DNA of 20,403 nucleotides, taken from contig MU069510.1 of NCBI GenBank assembly GCA_002284615.2, positions 551,359 through 571,761 of the forward strand. The letters run 5' to 3'. The notes under the pieces are model-generated. The model was not told the DNA's origin, made no database searches, and saw only the letters and a program-made list of their open reading frames with translations. The translations under genes and the position numbers were made by a program. The stretch is from Dunaliella salina. Its lineage: Eukaryota; Chlorophyta; Chlorophyceae; Chlamydomonadales; Dunaliellaceae. Each line of letters opens with the position of its first letter. Position 1 is the first letter of the stretch. Below, in pieces: positions 7,261-16,452 of this stretch.

Positions 7261-7460
7261 GCATTTGCTGAATACAGATCATCTATGCCTCACCCACATG
7301 AGCTTCAGCGCATGCTGTATAGGTTGCATGGGTATGCACAGAGGAAAGGATTGATCATCAACGTGTCAAGGTTGTGCATTTTAATTCAAAGGAAATAATG
7401 TTCACGTCTTTCTGCTAGAACAAAGGTTTGTTTCTCTTCAAGAAAGGGATGAATCCCTTT
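7261..7460 (+). pseudogene. Reverse transcriptase fragment of a second LINE family
   Basis: In frame from 7261 the translation reads AFAEYRSSMPHPHELQRMLY, then RLHGYAQRKGLIINVS. Switching frame near 7370 gives VVHFNSKE. The pattern L..ML..L..YAQRKGLI(I/V)N....VVHFNS is the stretch following the catalytic (Y/F)ADD motif in many non-LTR reverse transcriptases. The catalytic Asp pair is not intact here (FAEY), and there is a frameshift and a stop soon after. It differs from the corresponding part of the large LINE (LTLYSDWAALIISGSKTK), so it belongs to another family. Assignment is by eye. Confidence 0.55.
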
Positions 7461-7702
7461 TCCTCTGCTGAGCATAAATGTGCACTTTTCTTGGCTGGAT
7501 GTTGTTGTGTCAGGCAACTTGCAGGTGACTATAAGCTGGCTGGCTGGATGGCCTCACACTATGCTTTGGTGAACTAATGCTTACAATCTTCCAGCATGTA
7601 CGCATGCTAGCTTGCCAAAATTTGGGGCACTAGATTTACGAGACCAGGAGCAAAAATGGCTTTCCCATTGTACTGGGCACATTATTAATTATTATCGGTA
7701 CT

Positions 7703-8398
7703 ATGGAGCACCCTGTCACAAGTCCCTTTGGGAGCACAAGCCAGGGAGCACCGGTACCATGGCGGCGAACAAAAGGGAACCTTCAACGCAAAGGTCATGG
7801 AGGCACGGGTCTCTCCCCATTTTACCGGGAACAAGGCGCATCGTCCAACCTGTGGAAACTACTGCCCGTTTGGCTCGGGAGGCGTTCAAGGGCGTCCTTT
7901 CCCATTAGCAGCAGCAGTGGAGCACAGCCTGAGCACAAGCCTGAGGCACCAGCTCTCCAAGAGCACCCGCATCAGGCACAAGCTCAGGCGGGCTCTACCA
8001 GCAGCAACAAGCGGAAGCGGGAGGATCATCAGCAGAACACCTCTCGCGGAGCACTTGAGCACAAGCCGGTGCGTGCTATGGCACCAGCTCCACAAGAGCA
8101 CCAGCCACAGCGTGCACTGGCACTAGCTCAGGCGCCCCGCGGGACGGTTCCCGAGGATTCCTCTTTTGCCATGAGCCTGGGCGAGTGGGACAACTTCAAG
8201 CGGAGATGCGGTGAGGAGACCATCCTGAATAAGCTGTGCAAGAGAATACCTGCCAACTTTGACACAGAAGAAGAACAGCAGCAGTACGCAGTTCAGCTGG
8301 TTTCTTTCCTTCTGTATGAGGGCCCGCTGCCTCGTGAACCTACACAAAAGCAGAAGGAGCGTGTTGCGGCAAGAAAAGTAAAGGACCGTGCAAAGTAA
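7703..8398 (+). CDS. Q/E/P/A-rich protein, possible LINE ORF1
   Basis: A 231-residue frame ending at TAA 8396-8398. Residues about 70-150 contain two imperfect copies of a 25-30 residue repeat (EHKP...AP(A)LQEH / EHKPVRAMAPAPQEHQPQRA) with a basic KRKRED motif between them, a possible nuclear signal. The C-terminal 75 residues (SLGEWDNFKRRCGEETILNK onward) look folded and end in a very basic tail. Start choice is uncertain: ATG 7703 is in frame, but ATG 7759 in another frame has a textbook Kozak context (ACCATGGCG) and stays open to 7906. A frameshift may therefore have separated the true start from the rest. It precedes the endonuclease by about 260 bp on the same strand, as a LINE ORF1 would. 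No RRM or CCHC knuckle is visible, so it could instead be an unrelated gene. Confidence 0.45.
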   Translation: MEHPVTSPFGSTSQGAPVPWRRTKGNLQRKGHGGTGLSPFYREQGASSNLWKLLPVWLGRRSRASFPISSSSGAQPEHKPEAPALQEHPHQAQAQAGSTSSNKRKREDHQQNTSRGALEHKPVRAMAPAPQEHQPQRALALAQAPRGTVPEDSSFAMSLGEWDNFKRRCGEETILNKLCKRIPANFDTEEEQQQYAVQLVSFLLYEGPLPREPTQKQKERVAARKVKDRAK

Positions 8399-8623
8399 TA
8401 TGACTGAGGTGTGCCTGTTGCAGTTGCTGTGGGAAGGAGTGTTCTGCTGTGATACTTCAAACAAAAGTCCTTGTCCTGTTTTCTTCTCCTTCTCTGCCTT
8501 GTTTGCTCCTTCTGTGCCTCAACAACACATTGTGACCAAACATTTTTTCCCCATCGTTTCTCTCTCAAGACTTACTTTGTTGAAGAGCCGAGCAGCCAAG
8601 CTTCATGGCTGAAGGCAACAACC

Positions 8624-8650
8624 TCCTTGTAATCCTTGTAATCCTTGTAC
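8624..8650 (+). repeat. 9-bp tandem repeat, three units
   Basis: TCCTTGTAA repeated three times (the last ends in C), just upstream of the palindrome cluster and the LINE endonuclease frame. Confidence 0.85.
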
Positions 8651-8659
8651 TGGGCACTC

Positions 8660-9944
8660 ATGTTTATTGAAGTATATCCTTGGAGTAACTTACTCCATTT
8701 TGAAAATGGACTACTAACTTGGTGTAGTACACCAAGCTGGTCTGTGCTGCATAAGTATGGCATGAATGTCAGAAACCTCTTTAAAAGCCAATGGGACCTC
8801 CGCCATTCCATAGCTACCCACAACCCAGATATTTTAGTCCTTACTGAAACCAAGCTCCGCAGGAGCAATAAGCCCCGTTCTTGGTTAGGATCGCTCCTCA
8901 AAAACTACAAATATTGGTCAGCTTTCGATAGGGCCGGTGGCACGACCATTTGCGTTCGTGACACTTTAGCCCTAGCCACCCAATGCTCTCCAGTATGCAT
9001 CAACTCTGAAGGAAGAATTGCCTCTGTCATACTCAAGGGAACCAATGCCAATCTTCTTCAATTAGGCACCTACTGGCCATCCGGCAGCTCTCGTGAAGCT
9101 CTTGTCAGCAGGAATGAAATGCAAGATTACATAAAGACTCTGCTTGACACCCATAGCAACTGCAACCCCTTGATACTTGGTGACATGAATGCTACAGTCA
9201 GAGCTGATGACCGCTCCAGCAATACGACCTACTAGGCTGATAGAATGTACCGGGGAATTTCTCCTCTCTAATAATCTATACCCCTGCAAGAAGGAAACCT
9301 GCAGACCCTGGACCCATTACCAAGCTACTGGCAAAGACGTAAATAACAATATGATCTACACTTTTGACCGCATCGATGATGTCATTCTACCCTCTGAACT
9401 TGCGAGTAAATGTGCCCCCTGTACCACTCATGAACTGGGCTCCCTTGGCAATCATGTCCCACTCATAGCTAACATACCTCTGAACATCCTTCAGATTCAT
9501 ATTCCCTTCCTAAAAGAACCACAATTCCCCACGCAAAGCTTACAAAAAGTCCTTGTTCGCCCTATCAGTGACTTTGACAAGACTGCATTCACACACTCCT
9601 TGCGAGACCCAACGCATGGGGCCCCCCAAAACCTTGAAAAATTGCTGCAAACCCTTGACCCAGCCTGTACAGAAGCCATTGAGTTTTTAGATAATCTTAA
9701 AAACACACCTGCCAAACAAACTAAAAAACTTGAGACACTCTGCAATGAACCGGCCTCCGGTACAGTTGAAACTCTGGCAGAAGGCATCTCTAGCCTCATT
9801 CACTCTTCCTACCAAGTAGCATTGAAAGTGTGCAGCACGAAAACTAGCTCCTCAGACCATAACCACTACAACCCGAGGACTACGAGCAATAAACGGCGCA
9901 ACCTGAAAAAGAAGCTTTCCTTGATCAGAAGAATGCACAACTGA
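8660..9944 (+). pseudogene. LINE ORF2 part 1: APE-type endonuclease
   Basis: This is the endonuclease/exonuclease/phosphatase-fold domain that nicks target DNA to prime reverse transcription. Visible motifs: HNPDILVLTETKL with the metal-binding Glu (about 8833-8870), a GTYWPSGSS strand (about 9065), LILGDMNATV equivalent to GD(F/M)N (about 9173-9195), FDRIDDVIL (about 9363-9390), and GNHVPL (9447-9464) at the place of the usual SDH. There the general-base Asp is replaced by Asn (AAT at 9450-9452) while His is kept. A one-base frameshift lies between about 9205 and 9233, just after GDMN, and a TGA stop at 9942-9944. The first ATG in frame is at 8660; true initiation is unclear. The downstream part (9470-9940) is the endonuclease-RT linker, rich in Lys and Thr. 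Confidence 0.85.
8682..8736. repeat. Three consecutive odd palindromes
   Basis: GGAGTAA-C-TTACTCC (8682-8696), CCATTTT-G-AAAATGG (8695-8709) and CTTGGTGTA-G-TACACCAAG (8718-8736) are all perfect inverted repeats around a single central base. The first two overlap by two bases. They lie at the 5' end of the LINE ORF2 frame, before the first recognisable endonuclease residues (about 8763). Role unknown: structured 5' RNA leader, protein-binding array or insertion by-product. Confidence 0.85.
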
Positions 9945-12273
9945 GATCAGGTCTCCAAGCACTCCGAGACCCAGAGACAGAATAATAATAATATTGAGAC
10001 TGAACCAACCAAGCAGGCACAGATTGTTGAAAATTATTACACACAGGCTATGAGGGCACTAAATATCAAACATGGCAAATACCTTCCACACGAAGCCCCA
10101 CGTAATTATCCCTGGGAGCAGTCTAATCATTCTGGCCATGTGCTATACCCATTTATTCTACACTCAAGGATTACACAAGTTGAATCGGAAGGGAAGGATC
10201 AAAAAGAATGGCTCCACTCCAAAATCATGGATGGAAGTGCCTTTAATGAATGCATAAAAACCCTTAGTAATAACAAATCACCCGGTCCAGATGGCATAGT
10301 GAATGAGATCCTTAGAATGCTACACCCCGAAATCCAAGAAAGCATACATAAGCTCTTCATCATCATGTGGGGTACGCGCCTCACCCCAGTGTCTTGGAAA
10401 ATCAGTGAGACTATCCTCATTGATAAAAACAAAGGAGAGGAGACAGACATATCCTCCTACAGGCCCATTGGACTAGCCAACACGCCCTACAAACTCTGAA
10501 CGCGCGTGGTCACTAACACTCTCTATGAATACGCAGAAGCACACTCCCTCCTGAGCTCCACACAAGCTGGTTTCCGGAATCAAAAAGGTACTATCCACAA
10601 ACTCCGAAATGTTATCATGGTACTTGAAGATGCCAAAAATTTTGGAAAAGACATCCATGCCCTCATTGTAGATTTCACCTCAGCCTTCAACACTACTGAC
10701 CATGACAGGATGCTCTGGATAATGTACGATTTGGGCTTCCCCACTGATGCCATAGACACCGTCATAAATTTATATGACAATGCAACTACTCAAGTAAGAC
10801 TGCCTTCAGGGGTTAGCACTAAGCAAATTCATGTTGACAGAGGTACAATTCAAGGTGATACACTCTCACCCTTTCTCTTTCTCCTCTACATGGAGCCCAT
10901 CCTGCGTTGGCTGCATGTTGGAGGGCGCGGCTATAAACATGGTTGTGTCCCAGACCAAAACACCACCGACCACCTTGCAAATAACCTTAACAGCGCTGCC
11001 TTTGCTGATGACCTCCTCTGTCCAACTAGCACAATACAAGACCTGAAAGCACAAGCCAGAAAACTCACTCTCTACTCTGACTGGGCCGCACTCATTATTT
11101 CCGGCAGCAAGACTAAGGCTTCCGGCTTTCTACACAGCCATCCCAGAAGAGATCACAATGGAGTGACTCCATCTCAAGCTCACCATCAAAGGCTTCAGGG
11201 GAAAATAGAAATCCAAGGACAAAAGGCCTAGTTCCTTGCATCAAGTGAGCCCTTCCTCTATCTGGGAGTTCAGATGACAAAGGACCTTAACTGGAAGCAC
11301 CAGATTCAGCGTATGACTTCTAACCTCAAAAACAAGCTAGATAATCTTGACGCATCCTATGCATCCCCACTCCAACTACTAAACACAGTCCGCACAGCCA
11401 TAATCCCTAGCTTTGCATACTCTTTTGCAGTAACTCCCTGCACCCCTACTGACCTTATTATCTGGGACACCATGATAGACAGAATGGTCAAACACAAACG
11501 CAAACTCTGGAAAAGCACAGCTGCAGCAATGGTCCGTGAAGCTTCAGGTAATTTTGGACTAGGACGCACTTCAATCTGTGTGGGGTACCACAGACGCCAG
11601 GCTTTTGCTCTCTCTTCCAGCCTTGAGGACCCCTCAGTAAGACACCGCGCAGTTAGCCTCAACCTCCTAACTAAGCAGATAGAAAACCTAAATACTTTAT
11701 CTGAAACCAACGTCACCAAAAGAGAAGGAACAAATCTGCACATTAAACGTCAGTTCAACTGTAACATGCGCGCTCGCCAGCTCACTAGCATTAATTCCAG
11801 CAAGCTCCATCTCATGAAAAATGGCACTACTATGTTCAAGGAGGAGCTAGAGCACATTTGTGAAGCCTTCACCTTGCACAAGCCACCTCCACACAAACTC
11901 CCTACTCTCATCACCTGCATTACGCAACCTCTGCTGAATATGGGAATCAGTGGGCTACATGAGCTTACATCTCGTCGCAAATCCCACGTCATCTCAGTTT
12001 CTCAACTTCAGGCTAAACACCCCANGGTGAACAATAAATGTAAAATTGCGCTTAACAGGCTGGCAGCTCTTGTCAACCTTGCTCCACAAGAAGAACTGAA
12101 CACATCCTTAATCCAAAAGATCATTGCCTACAAAAATCCTGAAGTAAATACCCTCCCAGCTTACCGTCGTATTAACAACACCCACGTGAGCTGCCTTACC
12201 AACACCAGCATGGGTAGGGAACAGCCTCCCCACACCCAGATTTCGAACGAGCAAACCCCCAACCTAGCTTCAT
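9945..12273 (+). pseudogene. LINE ORF2 part 2: reverse transcriptase and thumb
   Basis: The RNA-dependent DNA polymerase of the element. The frame is continuous apart from TGA 10497-10499 and TAG 11229-11231. Motifs in order: NNKSPGPDGIVNEIL (about 10270), SYRPIGLANTPYKL (about 10455, the stop follows), QAGFRN.KGT (about 10563), motif A LIVDFTSAFN with catalytic Asp at 10671, motif B RGTIQGDTLSPFLFLLYMEP (about 10840), and motif C AFADDLL with the Asp pair at 11007-11012. Motif D follows (LYSDWAALIISGSKTK), then YLGVQM.KDLNW (about 11260), the conserved start of the thumb region. From 11300 to 12270 is the connection, with VRTAIIPSFAYSF and an unidentified helical stretch. The catalytic residues are intact; only the stops inactivate it. 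Confidence 0.92.
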
Positions 12274-13078
12274 CCCCCCCACTCAAGCAGTGCCACCGCC
12301 ACAGCCTCGTTCCACATCTTTCTACACCCATGAGCACACCGGACGCCGCCTCAAACGTGCCCTCAACCATCCTACACCCATCAATTGTCCTGGAACACAA
12401 CAACTTTCAAATGTAATGGATATGCAATCACTGGAAGAGCCACTCTGCAAAAAAACTCGCTCCAATGCTACACTCAACATCACTCCCACACAAGCACTCC
12501 ACTCCTCTAGATCTGCAGAAAAACTCACTGCAATCCTGGATACTCTGGCTCCTGCTGTACAAGATACATCTGCAAAAGGGCCACCCAGCAAACGCACACG
12601 CTCAGCATTGAGAAATACCTCTTCTTCCATGTCCCAATTCAGCCAGGCTAGCCCAAATGATAGCAGTTCACATGCTTGTTTGAGCACTGCTCACCATACC
12701 CCTACACAGCCCAAACCCCCTAGCACTAACCACCAACATCAGGCAGATGATTGTCTCAAACTTCAGACACAAACTCTTTCTCTGCATAGCCTAGATACTC
12801 AAACAAAAAGACCCAGAAAGAAGAGGCAACAATTGCTCCACACAGACAGAGAGATCATTTCCCCAGCCATCCACTCTCTAAGCTCCCTTTCCCAAGGCCC
12901 AAAAGTCTGGAACTATAGGAGAAATACAGCTGAGAAACTTGCTAAAGAGACTACTGCTAGCCATGCTATCAGTTCTATCTTCTATCATGATTTAGATATT
13001 ACTCACATAGGTAATTGGAGAATTTTTGCAGAGAACAAGAAAGAACAATCAAGCTCCCCCGCCCACCTCCAAGTGTAA
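12274..13078 (+). pseudogene. LINE ORF2 part 3: low-complexity linker with basic motif
   Basis: After a probable slip in a run of seven C (12274-12280) the reading moves from frame 0 to frame 2 and continues PTQAVPPPQPRSTSFYTHEH. About 260 residues are rich in Ser, Thr, Pro, His and Gln and probably disordered. A basic cluster, TKRPRKKRQQ (about 12804-12833), resembles a nuclear-localisation signal. GRRLKRA near the start is another basic patch. The end (SHAISSIFYHDLDITHIGNW) looks structured and leads toward the zinc finger, interrupted by TAA 13076-13078. The overlapping end of frame 0 runs to TAA 12414. Confidence 0.6.
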
Positions 13079-13387
13079 TATCACACGCATTACGCACCTA
13101 TGATAATTGAAATATGGGCCCTGCCACTTTTCAAACAAGCTAACCTTATGCCTGAGGATGTCTCGCCTGCTGCTCGCACTGATATTGATTGTGCCTGCTG
13201 CCAAATATGCAATAACTACCAAAGTTATGAAATTGGAACCTTGGAGGATCCATTTCCTGATATGTATGTTTGTGATGTGTGCCACCGGACGTACCATTAG
13301 GGACGCATGAAGGAGCTTGGATGGTTCTCGGATGAGCAAAGACAAGAAATTGCAACAGCTGACACATGGGCATGTCCCGCCTGTGCA
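13079..13387 (+). pseudogene. LINE ORF2 part 4: PHD-like zinc finger
   Basis: The Cys/His pattern matches a PHD finger (C4HC3): CCQIC at 13196-13210 supplies the first pair. MYVCDVCHRTYH (about 13262-13297) supplies the second pair and the His. TWACPAC ending at 13384 supplies the last pair, preceded by the usual Trp. PHD fingers commonly read histone H3 tails, so here it could steer integration or target chromatin; that is inference. The Cys expected three residues after the His is Arg (CGC at 13304-13306), and a TAG stop stands at 13298-13300 right after the His, so this copy cannot form the finger. A RING or other treble-clef finger is a less likely alternative. Confidence 0.65.
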
Positions 13388-13897
13388 AGCCTAAATGATG
13401 CCCAAAAAATTGAAAGAGAGCAACAGACTAAACAAGAACTCAGGAGGGTCGCTTGGAAGCCCTCCTGGGAATCAGAGGATTTACAGGAGGCTTGGCCTAA
13501 ATTTAAAGAGTGCTTGCTTAAGCTTGAAGCACAACAGAGCGAGCCTAACCTCTCAACACCCACATCAGATTCTACCCTCTCAAATCTGGAAAGACAGGGC
13601 TTTGCAAAACCTAATGAAACCAATGTATGGCAGCAGAAATTGGACACAGAATTGCGCAACAAAATCACATTTGATACAAACCCCACTAATCCACAAGTAG
13701 ACGTAATACCTACAGGCTCATGCAAATATTGGCTGCGCAAAATTGACCTCGTGAAGTACACGGACCAGCAACCCCCTCATCCCGCACTATCAGACATAGG
13801 ATCCCACAGCCATTCCCCTCCTACTTCATCCCCCCTCATTCTCCCAGAAAAATACACGGCGCACATGGCTTGCATACACAATACGCAAGGCAAATAA
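13388..13897 (+). pseudogene. LINE ORF2 part 5: linker after the PHD finger
   Basis: A charged, probably helical segment directly follows the finger (NDAQKIEREQQTKQELRRVA, about 13393). It is followed by WESEDLQEAWPKFKECLLKL and a Ser/Thr/Pro-rich stretch. No catalytic motif is seen. The frame ends at TAA 13895-13897, where a one-base shift moves the apparent reading to frame 0. Confidence 0.55.
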
Positions 13898-14800
13898 ATG
13901 TGTTGGTATGACATCGCCAAACCGCTTCCAAATCCTTTACAGGGCTTTTTATGGGGCCAAGCCTGCTGGCATGCACGAGAAAATAACACCACCTCCAGGC
14001 AACTGTGCTACTGAGCTGCAAGGACTCCTTTCCCGCAAATCCATGCTTGAAAGGAAGTACTCTAGCAAGAAGATCAAAGGCTCTTTTTCATTAGCCCTTC
14101 CACCTCATATTCATCACGCCCTTCAAAAATGGGCTTTAGTAGCCCCCCAAAAAAATGGCCTCCCCACTAGACCACAACCCACAATACCAGAATTTTTTGG
14201 AGTGCGGACTCCCGAGACGCTCTTTTTAGTGCCATGCATAATACCTTCTCATCCAAATTCTTAGGCTTCTCAGTCTGCCATCCCATTTATGACGAGGGAA
14301 TCATGACCCAAGCTTTGCAACATGCCATTTACTCTGCCATTCTCAACACAGAGGCCACTGCTACATTCATGTTCCTTCCGGCTTGGAATAAGAACATGAT
14401 ATCCAACCCCTACTCCAAACTTTTCAATGCCTACCCCCACCTCTGTTACGAACTTGGAACCATACCTCGCAAAAAACTTAGTTACATCGCCCCTCAATCC
14501 TGCCCTAACCAAGAGGTACCTTTACCTAAGCATACCTGGGACCTTTGCATCTTTGCTGTTCGGAACACTGCATCTCGAAACCATCTTAATAATCATAACA
14601 AAGACTGGCTACAGGGCCTGAAAGGAGATTTGAAAGAAGCTACAGAGTGGAAGTTTGAGAGTGTCAGCAGCCACCCTGTCCTAAATCCCATGCATGCCCA
14701 CATGCCAAGTTTCAATAAACTGGAACGCCTCCCATTTGGCAAACAACATGTCTCCAAGCAGCCTAGTTATTCACACCTGAGTATCCAAGGTACAGACTTG
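13898..14800 (+). pseudogene. LINE ORF2 part 6: methyltransferase-like segment, role unknown
   Basis: Frame 0 carries MTSPNRFQILYRAFYGAKPA, LLSRKSMLERKYSSKKIKGS and LPPHIHHALQKWALV to about 14185. A slip at the T6 run (about 14192-14197) then restores frame 2: FWSADSRDALFSAMHNTFSS, GFSVCHPIYDEGI (about 14267-14305), then ATFMFLPAWNKNMISNPY (about 14360-14410). The layout (C.P.Y, an alpha-helix, then a hydrophobic strand ending LPAW) resembles motif IV (N/D-P-P-Y/F) and the following strand of Rossmann-fold methyltransferases. The equivalent NPP is HPI here, and no SAM-binding glycine motif was identified. I would call it a conserved-looking element domain, possibly a derived methyltransferase. 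Confidence 0.4.
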
Positions 14801-15217
14801 GTGCCCAGCCAATCCAGTACTCTCCTAACTCTTAAGCTTGCTGACTGGAGGACTTGTGCATACACAGATGGCAGCTGCCTTGTCCATAACGGTACGCAAG
14901 AAATTGGAGCAGGCGTCTACTGCCCGTCCACTGACAGCAAGAATTTTGTAGAACCTAACGGTGCTGGAATTACTAAAACCATCACAAGAGCTGAATTAGC
15001 AGCAATTGCTGCTGCTATCATCACCAAATATGCAGATATTGCATCGGACAGCCTCACCTCTTTCAATCAAATAAGTAAACAGCTTTTCTATCTTGAAAGA
15101 CATTTCAGGCATATCCGAGGAGACGTCCTTAAAATGATTTCAACGCTCATTAGAGACTTCCATACCAAAATTCGAATTTACAAAATGAAGTCCCATGCTG
15201 GCATCGCTGGAAATGAA
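14801..15217 (+). pseudogene. LINE ORF2 part 7: RNase H
   Basis: A type I RNase H domain that degrades the RNA strand of the hybrid. Motifs: CAYTDGSC with the first catalytic Asp at 14867-14869, GAGVYCP (beta strand), TRAELAAIAAAI with Glu at 14993-14995, ASDSLTSFNQI with Asp at 15047-15049, and MKSHAGIAGNE at 15185-15217, carrying the His and the start of the last motif. The fourth acidic residue would follow GNEC, but one base is missing at about 15217-15222. The frame-2 reading therefore runs off into unrelated sequence (to 15331), while frame 1 continues DAIAKHQAKQ. Apart from that shift the domain is complete. Confidence 0.88.
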
Positions 15218-15972
15218 TGTCAGATGCCATTGCAAAGCATCAGGCAAAGCAAGCCCAGAACTGTGCGGCAGACACCGAGATCCCTGGTGCAGGTCCTGGT
15301 GGAAATCCATTTACAAATATTTTCTGGTTAGCCAAGGAAGAAAGAGTACATGCTGCAGGCACATCTGCGGGTCCATCACCCACCCACAAGCTCACCTATC
15401 TCCCCAATCTTCAAGATGCTCTCAAATCCCACATGCTTTCTAAACACAAGCTTGGATATGCCAATCCCAAAACAGGTTACTACTCTTACTATCAAAACCT
15501 ATTACTGCAAGTAGATGAAAAAATCAGCAATGCCTTCAGAAATATGCCCAACATCTCTGTACCCATGAAGCGTACCATCCTGCAGTACCGCACGGGCACC
15601 CTCTACAACCAAAAACATGCAGTGAGTTTCAAAAAGTCAACTGATCCATCTTGCCCCCTCCAAGGCTGCCATCATTTGGACAGCGCACTACACATGCTCT
15701 CAGGCTGCCAAAATCATATCATCTCCAACACGAGAACTGAACGCCATAACATTGCAGGCAGAATGATTACAAAAGCCCTCAGCAAATGCCCTGTAGGGGC
15801 AGGCCTGGTCTACACAGAAATAGGGAGTGATTTTAAGCTTGCTCGACACAACCTCCAACTCCCTACACATGCCTCAAACATAACTTTACCTGCTTATTTC
15901 TTCCCTCATAATCTTCCAGAGAGGAAAAGACAACTCCAGTCGACCAGATGCTGTTTTGATCACCCCTTTTAA
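15217..15972 (+). pseudogene. LINE ORF2 part 8: C-terminal region with Cys/His motif
   Basis: Frame 1 opens with the end of RNase H (DAIAKHQAKQ) and continues through a Gly/Pro linker. A helical region with KRTILQYRTGTLYNQKHAVS follows, and then a compact motif CPLQGC...DSALHMLSGC (15652-15710). Such C-x4-C...H-x4-C arrangements occur near the C-terminus of many LINE ORF2 proteins and probably bind zinc and nucleic acid. It is followed by TERHNIAGRMITKALSKCPV. The frame ends at TAA 15970-15972, but the same frame continues after it with recognisable sequence, so that stop is a lesion. Confidence 0.7.
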
Positions 15973-16452
15973 TGCCAAACATACTTCTAACGATGTTTCT
16001 CCTACCCATTCCCATCACGCTTTGCGCAGCTCCTCATGGAGGACCATCAGAACCAGTCGCATAAGGCAACCCCATAACTTCATGCAAATGAACGCCATGT
16101 GCACCTAATAGAAATCAAGTTCTGCTAAGACACAAGGCCAGAGCATCAGTTGAACGCAGCAAAGCAGCAGCATGCAGACCTTTGTAAAGTTATTAACGCT
16201 AAAGCTGTTACAATTCACCCTATTCTCCTGGGTGTAGGTGGAACTATTTACACTGAGCATACCCTGAAGCAATTCAAACAACTAGGATTGGATCATCAGC
16301 GTGCCACGAAGCTTGCTCAACAACCACATGCCCATTCTGTTCAATATGCCCACAAACTAGTCACCACATGCCGTGCTATTGAAAACAAGATTACTTCCCA
16401 CAGTCAGGTTCTAGAGCCAGGTGCTTCTAGTAACCCTCCAAATCCACATTAG
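15973..16452 (+). pseudogene. LINE ORF2 part 9: E-x-K domain, possible PD-(D/E)XK nuclease
   Basis: Frame 1 continues across TAA stops at 15988, 16075 and 16126. The key stretch is RHVHLIEIKFC (16093-16125), a hydrophobic strand carrying Glu 16111 and Lys 16117. An Asp at 16042 lies 23 residues earlier. After the stop come DTRPEHQLNAAKQQHADLCK and VTIHPILLGVGGTIY (about 16198-16250). A D...E-x-K on a beta strand followed by a helix with conserved Gln/His is the PD-(D/E)XK nuclease signature, also used by restriction-like endonucleases of other LINEs. The assignment is inferred from the pattern only. The last 60 residues (LGLDHQRATKLAQQ...HAHSVQYAHKLVTT) look conserved too. The natural end is TAG 16450-16452. 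Confidence 0.55.

Noticed and set aside
11357..12403. Minus-strand frames of 80-128 codons within the LINE
   Set aside because: They are shadows of the plus-strand reverse transcriptase and connection region, and carry no motif of their own.
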